This document shows positions 41,328 through 56,300 of a DNA stretch of 64,000 bases, piece by piece. The translations under genes and the position numbers were made by a program. Position 1 is the first letter of the stretch. Each line of letters begins with the position of its first letter. The notes under the pieces are model-generated. The model saw only the letters and a list, made by a program, of their open reading frames with translations. It was not told the origin of the DNA and searched no databases. The DNA is from Asterias rubens (lineage: Eukaryota; Echinodermata; Asteroidea; Forcipulatida; Asteriidae), in the NCBI RefSeq assembly GCF_902459465.1, contig NC_047068.1, positions 12,919,195 through 12,983,194 of the forward strand, given 5' to 3'.

Positions 41328-44300
41328 ATGATGAAACGAGGGCGCGGGAGACCACCGAAATCCATTATGAGCGGTGTCGTTGGTCGAGGAGCGGGAAGAA
41401 CACCATCGCCTGCCGCCAAACGAAGAAACATTGGCCGTGGTGGAGCAGCCAGCAACGGGGACAGTGATCAAGAGGACCCTGGTGGAAGTCCCTCCAGCTC
41501 GAGGTGCAGTACCCCGATGAGTAGGGCCTCAAGTTACATGTCCTCCCCATCTTCAACTTCTGGCAGGGGTAGAGGTCGTGGGCGTGGCCGTGGGAGGGGG
41601 AGAGGTAGAGGTGCAAGTTCTGTGACCAAATCACCCAGAACGCCAAGGGAGGCAGCCAGAAAAAGCAAAAGATTAATTCAGGTAAATATATCCAGGGACA
41701 TGCTGGTGATAGGGTGATCATAACAATCCATAAAACAGAATTTGCAGATTTATTCGTTTACGCAATTTTTGTTAATATTTTGATTAGATTTTTTAAACTT
41801 AAGCACGACTTGATAACGACAGCGATTGAACGACTTAATTAAAAAAATTATTATTTGTTCACAAGGTTGGTTTCAAAAATTAGTAATCCAGATATTAAAC
41901 AAATTAACTAAATTTTGTTTTGATATAAAAACTTATAACAAGGATAATTGTATTTTTTATGGAGGTAATAAGATCATGCATGATTGCAAATTTCACCTCC
42001 ACTTTTTAACTTAAGCTCGACTTGGTGAATAATGGCAACATGTAAACAACTTAAACATATTTATTATATCTTTAATGTTTGTTGAGGTTGTATTAAACAA
42101 ATTAGTAACCCAGATATTATAAAAGAAAACTTAGTATCTTGGCACTAATTTGACTTAGAAATTATTTTTGTTAATATGAAAACTTAACGAGGACATTGAA
42201 ATTATAGAAATAAAAGATGCCGAATTCAACATCCACTGTTTAGCTACATGTTGAACAGAAATATAGTATTATTTACTAAAATGAGAAACTTTTTGGGCCA
42301 TGTTGACCAAAGTAACTGGGCAGGCTTGATATACCGCTGTCTTGCCTCGACTTGAGTGATTGATTGATTTGTTTTATTTATTAATTTTTTTTGGGGTGGG
42401 GGCAAAGCAAGTGAAAGTGTTGAATCTGTAACAATATCAAGGCCATCTTTTAATAACCTGCATATATTCCATCAAACAAATGAGGTTTGCCTCATTTTCT
42501 AGACAATACTGCATCATTTGGATTTATTCTGTTTTAGGTTCTAGAATCTATAGTACCTGACATAATACATTGAACTTGATGCAGTTTTGCTTTCAAGCGT
42601 CAAATATTTTGTCACAATCTGTTTTTCAGATGAAAATTACAGGCTGGTTTATCCACACTTGTTTTTGAAAGCTGTACAAAAATTTGTAAACAAATAAGTT
42701 GAGCGTTCAATTTAAATTGGTAATTTGTTTCTTTGTTCTTGGAGCTTAAAATACTTATTTGTTTCTTTTATTTCTTTTGTGTGATGTAGGAGGTGATTTC
42801 TAGTGAACGGGTTGCAAAAGTGCAATCAACAAAGGGTGAAAAAGGATCAGGGAGACGAAAACAAAAACATGCTAAAAAGCCCAAACTCAGCTCAGACGAA
42901 GAGGGGGACAGCAGTCCAGACGAGCTTGAGCTCGAGGAAGAAGACAGTGACCTTGAGTCGCGTTCTTCAGGTTCAGGGTCCAACGATGAGGGAAACATTT
43001 CTGAATTCTCTGAGGAGAGTTCATACAGCGAGGCAAGCAGTGCTCCGAGCAGGCGCTCCAAGTTGAGATTGAGCCTCCCACCCTCTCCATCCTGGCTAGA
43101 AGAGAAGGACATTACCCATTTGGAATTGCCCAAGAGTGCCGATGACCTGACAATTGACAGAAATGATCTAATGACCGCGTTTGCTGTGTATGAGGTGTTG
43201 AGACACTTTCACCAGCAGCTGAGGCTGTCCCCGTTTCGATTTGAGGATTTCTGTGCGGCTTTAAGCAGCGAGGAACAGTGCACTCTGCTCGCTGAATCGC
43301 ACATCTGCCTCCTTCGGGCCCTCATGAGGGAGGAAGATGGCAACAGTACAACATTCGGACCCCACGATGTCCGTGACAGTATCAACATCCAGATGATTTT
43401 CCTCGACGGCATGACCTGGCCGGAGTTGGTCCGATGCTACATCGAGAGTGACAAAGAGTTCCTTCACGTATTGCCTCATGTTGAGGCTGAGAACTACCCT
43501 TTCGCCACGGCAACCGACAAACTAAAAGTGCTCCAGTTTCTCTGCGATCAGTTCCTCGCCTCCAACAAGGTCCGGGAGGAGATATTGAGCGAGGGCGCTA
43601 TCACATACGATGATCACTGCCGGGCCTGCCACAAGCTCGGAGATCTTCTTTGTTGTGAGACCTGCACCGCGGTGTACCACTTGGAGTGTGTCGACCCACC
43701 TCTCACTGAGGTCCCCGAGGATGACTGGCTGTGCTCTGTCTGTAAGGAGCACCGTGTAGACGGGGTCTATGATTGTATCTCAGATGTGGAGAAGAGTGGG
43801 ATGTTGATTCGTCATGAGCCACTTGGATATGACAGACACGGAAGGAAGTACTGGCATCTCTGTCGACGTATTATTGTGTAAGCTAACTATACCTTTAAAT
43901 AGCTAATTAGACCGTTTCAAAATCTTTTATTTTTCAACTTGGTGAATTATTCATTCTGGCTTTTTACCTTTGTAAAAGACTTAAAGATCTTAAAAATTAA
44001 AATAGCTTTGCCTTCTCAAAGATGAAATTCAAGGCCCTGTCGGCCTGTTTTCCCCATGACCAAACTTCGGGCATGGTTATGTCAAGTTAAATGCAAACTT
44101 GGACAACTCTAAAACACACTTTAAATGAAATAAAGGTGACCATGATATTTATGATTGTTGTTGTTTATTTTCCACAGGGAGGGTGAGGACCAGATATGGT
44201 ACTACAGCAGCAAGCCCCAGATAGAAGAGCTCATATCCACCCTTGACCCCCTGGAATGGGAAGGGGCATTGTGTCGAGCCATTCAGGAGTCCCTGCTAGA

Positions 44301-47300
44301 GATCACAGATCATGTGGATAAGACTGCAGTGCTGACCAATAGCGCTCGTGGAAACCAGCGGTCAGAGCTACAGAGAGCTGCAGGTATGTAAAACAAAGAA
44401 AGTAACAGTTTGCACATTTACTTGTTAAAGGCAGTGGACACTATTGGTAATTACTCAAAATAGTTATTAGAATAAAACCTTGATTGGTAACAAGTAATGG
44501 GGAGAGGTTGATAGTATAAAACATTGTGAGAAACGGCTCCCTCTGAAGTGCCAACGTTTTCGAGAAAGAAGCAATTTTCCACGAATTTGATTTCGAGACC
44601 TCAGATTTAGAACTTGAGGTCTCAAAATCAACCATCTAAATGCACACAACTTCGTGTTACAAGAGTGTTTTTTCTTCCATTATTATCTCGCAAGTTCGAT
44701 GATTGAACTCAAGTTTTCACAGGTTTGTTATTTTGTGCATATGTTGAGATACACCAACTGTGAAGGCTAGTCTTTGACAATTACTAATAGTGTCCACTGC
44801 CTTTAAAAGCATTGGACGCCTTTGTCAAAGACCAATATTCTCACTTGGCTTGTACCTCAAAAGTTTCACTGCACCAGAATTGTTCATTCCCAAAAATTCC
44901 CATGTTGTTTTAGTTAAAGATTTTAATTACCCATTGTGGTATTATTATTGAAGTAAAAAATTACAAGTTTACTGGCCTGATTCTAAAATCACTGGCCTCG
45001 ATCGAGCCTGTGGTCCAGAGTAAATTGTTCGCACCGAATCCTATTTGTATAGTATGTGCAGTGATCTGCTATATATTTAAGAAAAATGCAGGAGGGTTGT
45101 AAAAAATATTCAAATATTCATCTGAAGGCGGATGGTTTTGTTTTTCTGCCTGTTATTTTCTTTAGATGTGAAGAAATCCAGCATTTTGATATACCTCTCT
45201 AACACTGAGGATACTGTTCCAAAGCTCATTGGAATCTTTAACTCTAGGGTCCTCATCAACGTGGAAAGCCAACATCCAGGCTTGGAATTACACGCAGGCC
45301 ACGGAGGCCATGACCTCTGTTGCCCCTGGTTTTGGCCTTTGTGCCCTTCAAAAGTCCTTTGGAAGTGCCTTTTGCAAAATGAAAATGGCCTTGCCCTTTG
45401 AATGTGTTGAAGGATAAAATTCCAGGCCTGAACATTTAAAATCTCCTAAAGATTTGGATCTGACTTTCATCATTTTTTTGTCATTTTTGTGACTCTCGCC
45501 CCTGAAGATAATACAAAAATAATAAAACGGACATTCATATTATGCAATATCTATATTAATAACTGCGTATTACAAGAAATAAAAGAATACAGTGAAAAAT
45601 GAAAAACAAACACACAAACAGATATCATTCAAACTGATCTTATTGTTTTATTTTACAGATGAAATCCTTGCAGCGAGGACTGCCAAGGAGGAGGAAGAGC
45701 GTAAGAAGATTGAGGAGGAAGAAGAGGCAAAGAGGAAAAAGGAAGAAGAAAATCTTATCGCACAAGAAAAGGAGCAAATAACTGAAGAGGAAAGTGACAG
45801 GAGGAAAGCGGAAGAGAAGAGACTGGGTGAGGAGGCAGAGATTGAAAGGGAAGCAAAACCGTTGAAGGAGGAGGCTTGTTTGGTTCAGGCTGACAGTCAG
45901 GCTGAAGAGGCACAACTGCCTGAAGGTTCCCAGGCTTCTTCTGAGACAAAGACAGATCAAGAAAAAGGTGATGACCTTAAAGAGACTGTTAAGAACGACT
46001 CTGAAGGTTCTCCTATGGAACTTGATGTTGACACTGTAAAACAAAGTGATGTGAGATCAGAAGGTGAAGTTAAACAGGAAAGCCCAGAGGAAACTAGTCA
46101 GGACATTCATGTCGACCAGTCTGAGGTCCCTGTGTCCATCACAGAGCAGACCACTCACTCGTCCACGACGGTGACACAAAGTAAAATGGTGACTGAGACG
46201 ATGGAAGTCGCAACGACATCAGACACTGAAAGCAGCAATAGCAGTGTGAAGGTCACAGCTGTCACCACGGAGACCGCTGTAACGACAACGACAACATCGG
46301 TCACCCAAGTCAAAACAATCGCAGTAACCTCTGCAACGGAAACCCCTAAGTTGAGTCAAGAAGGTGATGGCCAAGGCACACCTATGGATACTGGTGAAAA
46401 CAGCAGCAGCAAAGAGGCGGACGGTGAGGAAACCAAAGCGGGAACAAACTCCTCGCAATCAGATCAAGACAAGGACCCTGAAGCCATGGAGAGTCAAGCC
46501 AAAGACGGTGAGGAGAAGGAGGATTCCTCCGGCAAGACGCCTGCCAAGATAGGCATCATGACTCGATCCCGCAACCCCAACTACAAACCACCCCCGCCCA
46601 AGACCACTCCGTTCTTGACCTACGCCACCAAGACGTCACCTGGGGGCATAACCCTTACCAGCAAGACCATGAAAGAGGACTCTTGTCTTGTGATCAACGC
46701 TAAGGGGCAGATTAAGAAAGTGGAAATCAAGAAGGAGGAAACTCAAAAGGAGGTTTGTCTTTTTCCGATTCTGAATGCAATTTTAACAATCATTTAAAGG
46801 CCCCTATTTGTCAACTAATATCCAATCAATACCTTAATAGTGTACTTCGCCGGGAACCGTAACACAAATGAGATTATTTGTTCAAACCTGTGCCCAATCA
46901 TGGTACGCAAATAATTGGCGCTTACGGAAGCAGGGAATTCCAAGCTTCAAGTGTTTTTCATGAGTTAGCAGGGAATTTTGGTGTGCGTACTCCACGTCTA
47001 ATAGGCATTCTTTGAATCAAAACAGCAAATATTGATGCATAATCCCTTTTGTCTTGAAACATCACAATTTTACATTGAGCCTGTGAGAAATATAAATGTA
47101 TATTTGGCTTTTTTGGGGGGGGATGTTGTTAAAATTAATTAAAAGTTCCACTTCTAATGTCAATTACAGGTGACCGTCTCCACCGTAACGACCCGCAGCA
47201 TGAACCCAGATAAGATGTTCCGTCTGGGCATGGAGGGCAACTACAAACTCTACAAGAACCAGTACAGCAGTAACAACCTGGCCTTGAACAAACCCCAGCA

Positions 47301-50300
47301 CGCCGAGGACCGCGACCGGCGTAGGTACATTGCCCACAAGTTCAGCCTGAACAGCTCGGAGAAGCTGCGATGGAATGGCACGGTGTATGGGAACAAGCAG
47401 CTGATCGTATCCACACTGAGGCTCACCATAACGCAGCTTGAGAGTCAAATCCAGGTAACTTATCAAAGCCCCTTACGCCCAATTTCATAAAGCTGTTAAG
47501 CAGATAATTCTGCTTAAAGTCCATTGGACCCTTTCGGTTAAAAAAAAGAAAAAAAAGATTTACAAATAATTTACAGGGTTTACAGAAGGTAATAGTGAAA
47601 GACTTCTCTTGAAATATATTTCATGAAATGCTTTACTTTTTGAGAAAACATTAAAACAATATCCATTCTCGATATCGAGAATTACGGATTTATTTTAAAC
47701 ACATGTCATGAAACGTGCGGAAACAAGGGTGGGTTGTCCCGTTATTTTCTCCCGACTCCGATGACCGATTGAGCCTAAATTTTCACAGGTTTGTTATTTT
47801 ATATAGAAGTTGTGATACCCGAAGTGTGGACCTTGGACAATACTGTTTACCGAAAGTGTCCAATGGCTTAAAAAACAGCCTTGCAGAATCAGTGTTTTAC
47901 TGACTTTAACAAGAAAATCTTTCAACATTGATTTTAACTCCAGGCACCCTTAATGCACTCCAACTGGGCCGTCCACCGCAACAACTGGATCAAGGCCGTC
48001 CACATGTGCAACAAGCCGCAGGAGTTTGCCCTTGCCCTCTCCATCCTGGAGTGTGCCATGAAGCCTGTCCTGTACACCCCGGTCTGGGCAGATGGCCTGG
48101 GACACATCAGGCTGATCCGGACCACAGCTTTGGAAAAAGAGGAGAAGAAGAAGCAAGAGAAGAAGAGGAAGGACGAGGAGGATGACATCTACAAGAATCC
48201 CAACAATCGCTGGGTCAAGTACACCTTCCCCATCAAGCACATGGTACGCTAGCTCTCTCTCTCTCTATCTATTACTTTTTCATCTCGCTAAAGCCCGGTT
48301 CATACTTCCTGCGAATGAAAGCCCCCTACTGTGCAATCTGAAGCATTCGAAATGGTGTTACAAGATGATTTTTGTGAATTTGATTTCAAGTCCTGGGTTT
48401 GGCCTTGTTGTTTTCAATAAGTTGCCAGCTGGACCAGTTATCTTATTATTTCACTAGTGCCCCAGCTTTTTCATAATTTATGTTGATAGATAAGATAAGA
48501 TAAGATATGATAAGAACTTTATTATCCCACACTGGGGAATTAAAACTGGATGCTTTTCAACTCTTAACTAGCCACCCCCACCATCTTGGTGTTTTAACCA
48601 GCATTTGGCCGGCAGAATCCTGTCTAGGGAGAACGCTGAAATGACTGCAGCTACAGAATTATTTCAGAAGTTAACCCTTTATAATTATGCAGCAGGCCTG
48701 ATACTTCACTCAACTAAGGCGATTGCCTCAATGCCCCCTGGTCATCGCCTTGGTGCCCTTGAAATGCCACAGTAGAAATCTACAATTTCCTCATAGAGTG
48801 CCGTTTACCAAGGAGAGAATGCCTTGCTGCCCTTGCACTTTCAAATACGAAGCATACAGGCCCGCAGATGCATTCCACAAATAATGAAATTTCAAAACTG
48901 GAGTGTGATTTGTTTTTTGTTTCAGGTGTGGAAGATGAAAGGAGAAGAGTACCGTATCGTTGGTGGTGATGGATGGGCATGGGTCAGCTCCACCAGGAGA
49001 AATCGAACTCTGCCACCCCCTAGCCCAGCTAGAGTCAGTCTGATACGTAGCATCAAGGCCTACGGTGACGGTATGTACACAAATTGTTACTTTACTCCCT
49101 GGTTGTATATATTTGGTTTGTGGTAACACCATGTGTCTCAGACTGTCTTACTTTATAATATACTACCAGGGAATAGATTTTTCAGGAATTTGGGAGACTT
49201 CTCAGTTCTGAAAAGAACTATCCTGCTTTTTAACTACATCCTCTCACCCTTCTCACAGGCACACACAGTATTTTATATAGGTAACTGAAGTAGGATTTGA
49301 AATTAGATGAGGTTTGCGGAGGCACCATGTGTAAATCTCTTTTGAGTAGTGTTGGTTCTGAAAAAAACTGTTGATTGACAACTCAAGGTTTTGATCAGTA
49401 TGCTCCGATTGCCTCTGGAGGATGCCTGTAATAGAATAGCATAAGCAAAAAAATGGCATGACTGTTACATGCTGAAAGCATCCATGGAGAGTTTTGAAAA
49501 CCTGATTTATCAGGTTTCCTTCTGCCTGCAAAAACAAATTCCAGCGATTACTGGTTTAAACCGGACAACAAAGCTGTATATATTGTATTAGAAATGTGTC
49601 TATAATCCATCTTTCCCACTTTTTTGTTACCTCACCCAGAGCATGTACTTGGAGAGGAACTAAACTACAAACATGGCATCCAGGGACAAAAAGACCTAGC
49701 GCAACAGAAAACAACAGTCATAAAACACGCCTACGGCAAAGCAAGGGGAAAGAACAGAACGGCTTCAACAGCCGAAGTTGAAATGAAAGAGTCATCAGAC
49801 AAAACAGAGGCTAGTGTGGAATCTGAGAACGAGGTCAAAGATCTGAAGGACAAAGAAAAGAAAGATGAACCAATCAAAGAATCTTTGGAGGACGTTGAAG
49901 AGAAAGTACGAGAGGACTCGCCTGTTCCCATGGATACTGCAGAAAGATCATCAGCTGAAATTGCTGCTAAACAAGCCGATTCAGAGGAACAAACAGTTGA
50001 CTCTGAAAAACAAATGGATTACTCGGAAACACCAAAAGTTGACTCAGAAAAACAAACATTTGACTTAGAAAAGCCAAAAGATGAACCGGAAAAACTAATA
50101 GTTGACTCGGAAAATCCAAAAGTTGATTTGGAAAAACAAACAGTTGACTTGGAAAAACAAACAGATGACTCGGAAAAACAAATAGTTGACTCAGAAAAAC
50201 AAACATTTGACTTAGAAAAGCCAAAAGATGAACCGGAAAAACAAACAGTTGACTCGGAACCAATAGTTGACTCGGAAAAGCCAAAAGATGGACCGGAAAA

Positions 50301-53300
50301 ACAAACAGTTGACTCAGAGAAACAAACAGAGCAGTCAGAAGAACAAACAATTCATCCAGAGGAACAGAAAGCTCACTCGGAGGAACAGAAAAATCACTCA
50401 GAAGAACAGAAAGCTCCATCAGAGGAAGAAACAGATCCATCATTAAAGGATGCTAAGGATCTAGCACCTGCAGACGTTTCAAAAACCAAGGAGGACAATC
50501 TCGGTGTTTCTAGCAATGCTGAGGAGCCTGAAGCTATGGATGTATCTAAGGAGTCTGCAAAGGAGCAGTCGGTTCAACCTTCACCAGAGCCTACTGTTGA
50601 GACGTCAAAGGAACCTCCAAGCGTCAAAGAGGAGGAACCAGCGGTTTCTGCTGATCAGGACAAGACGGCAGAATCTATGGAGGTAGGAGAAAGCACAACA
50701 GAACCTGCTAAGAAGACCTCGGATTCTCTGCAGAAGGAGCAGCCAAGCAGCAAGAAGGAAGGTGTCTCGGACACTGTGGAACAGAGTAAAGAAGCAGTAG
50801 AACCAATGGATGTAACAGCGAGTAAAGAAACCCCAGGTGAAGGAGCCTTGGATGAGGTTTCGAAAACCAGCCAACCGATTCCAGTTACAGAGCAGAAGAA
50901 AACAGAGCAAAAAATAACAGAGCAAATAATAACAGTGGAGTCTCAGAAACGGGACAGGGAAACAGCAACCACATCTGGTAGACCAGCTCTGAAGGCAAAC
51001 TGGGACAACGTTGACATCAGTGAAGGCCTGAAGAACCATACACTGTATCGTAAGATCGCCTACCGCTCACGGCTAGAGGGGTTCTTGGACAGAAGGGTCA
51101 AGCAGGAAGCTGCTGACATTGAACGTCACAAGTCTCATGTGCAGAAGTATGAAACCTACCAGCGGATCTTGAAGGAGAAGGACAGGCTAAAGGTGCTTCT
51201 GGATAGTAGGAAAGAGGATATCAAGGCAAAGTCTACTGCGTTCAAATCGGAACCTTTAGTAGTCAAGCAGGAGAACAGAGCACCAATTATGAAAGACCTG
51301 AGCTCTGAAGTAAAACGCACAGTAGTTGTAGTTCAAAGTGGTCCCCAGGCAACCTCTGTCAAGCAACCTCAGTTAAGTTCTGAGCTGGCCAATGCAAAGC
51401 CAATAGTTGGACCGGTAGACAGCAGTTCAGCTGCTGTGAAAACTATGCCGCAATTGTCTTCACCAATTAGAACACCCACTGCAACAGTGGGTGGCATCTC
51501 AGTTGGGCCTACCCCATCACAGGGAGGTAAGTCGACAGAAACAGGAAGTCAAATTGTTTCTGTTAATAACATAGATGCAAAGAAGAGTGAGACCAAGCTG
51601 AATACACCTGTCTTACCAGCAGCACCAACTGCCGTTACAAACCAACCATCACTAGCAATACCATCGTCTTCTCAGGATAATTCAAAACCAATGGCTGCTT
51701 CCCTCTCTTTTCCTCAATCACAGAAGCCCCCGACTCAAAGTCCTTCCAAGGTACCTCCTTCTTATCAGGCCGTTTATGAGAATATGTTGGCCAGTGTTAG
51801 TAGTATACCGAATGTGACTTCCTCACCTAAAAAACTTACGGCGACAGCAGCAGCTCTGAAATCCGATCCTTCGCAAGAAACAAATGAAAAGTCTGTCGCC
51901 CTGGACAAACCACCCGTTTCATGCCCAGTTACTTCAAGCAATATTTTAAATCCATCACCTCAAAATGTGAACAACAGTTGTGGGGAGGATGGTATCAGCC
52001 AAATGAAATGTTTGTCCAGAGTGGACGATCCTCCTGCAGCTGTTATAAACGATGCCCAGCACAATTTGCCGGTCGTGTGCACCAAGAAGGACACGGAGGT
52101 CGATTTTTCTTCCTCCAAACCGACTCTCACAGAGGGATTTGAAAAGCCTGACAACAAAAACCTCCAAGTGTTTAAGTTAAGTCAGACAGGGAAATTAAAG
52201 CTCGTTGATCAAGCTGCAAAAGAAGGTGTCACTTCTTCGTCACCTACAATTGCTCAAAATGCACTTGCTGCTGGAGATAGTAAGGAAATCAACCATGTCG
52301 GAGAAAGTTCATTACAGTCTCATGTGACCAAACCCTCACAGACACTTGCCAATAACTCAGACCAAAACACGGGCACCACAGGTGAAACTGTTGTCGCTAG
52401 TTCCCATCTTAAAGACTTGGAGAAAGGACTCTCTGACAAAGTAAACTTTTTGGAATCGCAAAAGGAGTCAAACATTCTGGATGGTTTAGAACGAAAGAGT
52501 ATACTTGTGCCTACGAATGTTGAAGCCTCGATTAAAATTGAACCTGTCCAAAATGCAACGCGACCATCGGTAGGTGATCCTGTGGTACCTATGGATGTCG
52601 AGGAATCAAAGGAAATCTCCTGTGAAGCTTCAGTTCCACATCCAGAAAGCGTCAACAGTGAACGGAACTTGTTTTCTTCCCTGAAAGAGAACCTACAAAC
52701 TCCTCACAAACCCTCGGTTGAGGAAAATATTTCTCAGCAGATCCACACATCCAGTCAACTAAGTGGCGGAGGTGACAGCGGCATGAATGTTGCAGTCAAA
52801 CAAGAGGAAAATCCTGCGGCATCCTTCGAGTCTATTGCTGCTGAAGAGAGTTCCCGTAAAATTTTAACACAGGATGGCCAGTCTGCTGAAAGAGTTGATA
52901 GTAATAAGGAAACTCTTGTTGACAACAGCACCCCGAAGGCAGTGGAGGGCAAAGTTCCTGTTGAATGGAGCAGTAGAGTCCTAGAGACAACAAACTCTTC
53001 CACATCCCCAAACAAAACATCTCTCCCTGTAAGTGAGGCATCCGTCATGCCTTCTACCACCGCAGCTAATGACGCACAACAGCAGAAGGAAACCCCAACG
53101 AGCGAAAAACCAATTGCATCAAATGAAATCGCGCAGGTTCCTGTCGAAGTTGGTAGTGATCAAAATCTTCCGGATACCGTCAAGCAAGAAACAACACCAA
53201 GTGTTGAAACAAATAATCAAGAGAGGGTAAACACAGTTGTGGGGGAAGTGACACATGATATAACTAATTCCCATCAACAACCTAAGCAAGTCTCAAACTC

Positions 53301-56300
53301 GTTAGGTTTTCAACACACGGCGCTGATAAAAGACGCAAGCTTGCAGGCTGTTGTAGCGGCTGTGCCAGCTGCTCCAGTTTCAACCAACACCACTGTCTGT
53401 AAGACCCCACATACCAGTGCGCCAACAGTGACCACCCAAAAGGTGGAAGTGGTAAATTCAGCTCAGGCTCAAAACACCACAGACTCAATGCTCAATGAGA
53501 AACCAGCAAACGCCAAGGGCAATTCGTTGATAAGTGAAAAGATATCCCAACTTGCTAGTGGCGTGGTCATTTCGAAGGAACAATCAAAGATCCCACAAAA
53601 GACAGTTCACATTACCCAAGGCAGTAAGACCTTGGAGAGTGTCAATACCGCAGTAGCAACAACTGCCAAACAAACTGTTTCCTCATCAGTCCAAGGTGTG
53701 CAGCCAGTGACGTCAAACCTTGTGCAGTCCGGCAAGGGGAATGTGTCAATTTTACCAAAGATCGCTCAGCAGGGAGTTTCACCGCTGCAGCACCAGCAAA
53801 GGGTTGGGATAATGCAGCAAGGCCCATCTGGACCCAAGGTGGTGTATATCTCCCAACAAGGTGTTGTAAGTGCTAATGCGCAGAAAGGTTCCACAACATC
53901 AACATCGATCCCGCAAAAGACCCTGCCCACCGCCATCCCCTCTAAGAACAGTCTCAGTGCCTCTCTTCCAACATTAGTCCCTAAGCCTGTACCTAAGCCC
54001 GTACCAAAGCCCCTGAAGACCCTTAAGGAGATCATAGACAGTACAAAAGTACAAACTGCTAATAATGGAGTTCCAGTGGCAACAAGTACAGTAATGAGAA
54101 CTACACAGTCCAAGGTCTCCACGTTCACCAGGACGATAACTAAATCCGAAGCAACCTCCTCGCTTTTCATGACCAAAGAATCCAGTTCAAAATCCAATGC
54201 AACTATAACAGTCTCGGCTGCCTCGGTTGGCGGCATAAGTATCTCATTCGCCGATATCAACGAGAAAATCAAATTCATCGAAGAGAACTTGAAGAATCCC
54301 AGGGATATGCCAAAACGACCCAGGGTCTGTGACCCTTACCGCCTCACCACCAAGTCGCCTCAAAACGCAGCTCGAAAAGCCGCCCAGAAGAAAATAGCCA
54401 AGCCCCTCCCAATGTGTCGCAAGTTTGCGACCCGCAGCAAGCTCAAGAGCATCCTTATACTGCCCCCGCATGAGCTGAAGAAGCTTTGCCGCAGAGGGGG
54501 TCGCTACGAAGTGGAGGGATTCAGTTACAACTTCAAGAACTGCGGTGACTACTGGCCGTACCCCTCTCCAAGGCCAACCTTCAGAATATGCTGGCGGTAT
54601 CGTCTTCAGACGGTGAGCTCCTTCTCGGCCGTGGGACTGATGTTGCATATCCTGTGGGCGAGCATCAGGTGGGAGGACATGTCTCAGAAACCTCTTCATG
54701 GGATCTCGCACTCTATAGAGACGGAGGAGGAGAGGATAACCACGGAGATCTGCAAGAAGAGAGACATCCAACCGTCTGGGCTGAGGTCGGAGTATCTCAT
54801 CAGGCAGATCTTCTCTCCGATGGGCAAGGATGACAAAGAAATAGGTAAGTTGATTGCGATTATTGGGATCAGTGTTGTAGCTAGACTAATTTTAGTGGTG
54901 GGTGGGCTCTAAATCCAATTAAGTCGACCAAGGGCAAGCGGTTCAACAAAATTGTTCATGTTTAGTTATGGAGGCTATAATTGCTGACGTGCAATCTTGA
55001 GGAAACCTGTGCTGGGTGGCACAGTGTATTTTGCTCAGAGTCTTGGGGGAAATGTGTTAGTTCTGGTCAGGCGTGCCCGGCACTGCCCACCATGGCCACA
55101 ACACTGATTATGATAATTTTTCTCTGAACTTTAGTTGTTTCCATGTGTGACACAGAGAGTTCTTTATCAAGTCTGGAAACAACATTGTGATGAAGATAAT
55201 GTGTTTTATCCCATTCTTACAACAGTGGAAACCGCGAGCAGCCAGCGCTGTACAAAAACTATCTCTCTTTAAAAACAACTCCTTACAGAATGGTGTCTTG
55301 TGAACAACTGAATCAAGATTATAAAAAAGACCCACAGGAACCAGTGTACTACATTCCTTGGCTATGACTAAGCGAATGAATAAACATGAAGCAACAAACA
55401 ATACACCATAATTACATGTAGGTCAGCCCTTGTACTTGATATAATGTTCCTCCTTTTTTTTCCAAGGACCAAATATCATGCCCTCTTGGGCTGAGGCTAC
55501 AGGGCCCAATTTCATAGCGCTGCTAAGCAAAAAGATTTGCTTAGCATGAAATTTCTCCCATGGAAAAAACAGGAATGCCAACCAAATTTTCACGTGAATT
55601 TAGGACAAGTAAGCAACAGCTGAATACCAGTATGAAGCAACATACAACAAATGGAAATTTGGCTGGTAATCCTGTTTTTATCATGGAAGAATTTTCATGC
55701 TAAGAATTTTCATGCTAAGCAAATATGTGCGCTTAGCAGCTCTATGAAATTGAGCCCTGTTCCCCGAGGCTCTTAATAAAACGTTTAACTCCATAAGTTG
55801 CCAATAAGGTCTAAACTCTTCCTGTCCAACATTTTTTCTTTCAGCTGTTCACAAACCCCAGCGCTCGGGTCTGCGTTCCAGCTCGGCGCCCATGAAGCCG
55901 CCAGAGCCGATCAAGCCAAAGGGCCCTCAGGTTATTGAGACGTGGGTCAGGGAGGAAGAGATGGAACTGTGGGAGATTATCCAGTATGGCGAGAGGTTTG
56001 TAGTCTTCATGAATATGTATATTTATAAGTCATCTTAATTCAGCCTGGTTCATACTTCCTGCGAATGCGAAGCGAATGTTGATGTCAAAAAATTCGCAAC
56101 AAATATTCGTAGCAGTTCAACTCAGCTCAACGCACTTGCGAATATCGCTGCGAAAGGGTAGTTGTGATGTCAAATTGGCTTTGTATTCACAGGACGTATG
56201 AACCGCGCTTCAGTCAAATATATTATAATACAGAATAAAAACATGAGCAGAAATAGCAATTTGATTTAATATACACAACAGTTAAAAAAAGAAGCAAGTG

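Noticed and set aside
45640-46044. Hydrophobic antisense ORF opposite the BPTF acidic exon
   Set aside because: Shadow of a Glu/Lys-rich coding strand, which reads as Leu/Phe-rich in reverse.
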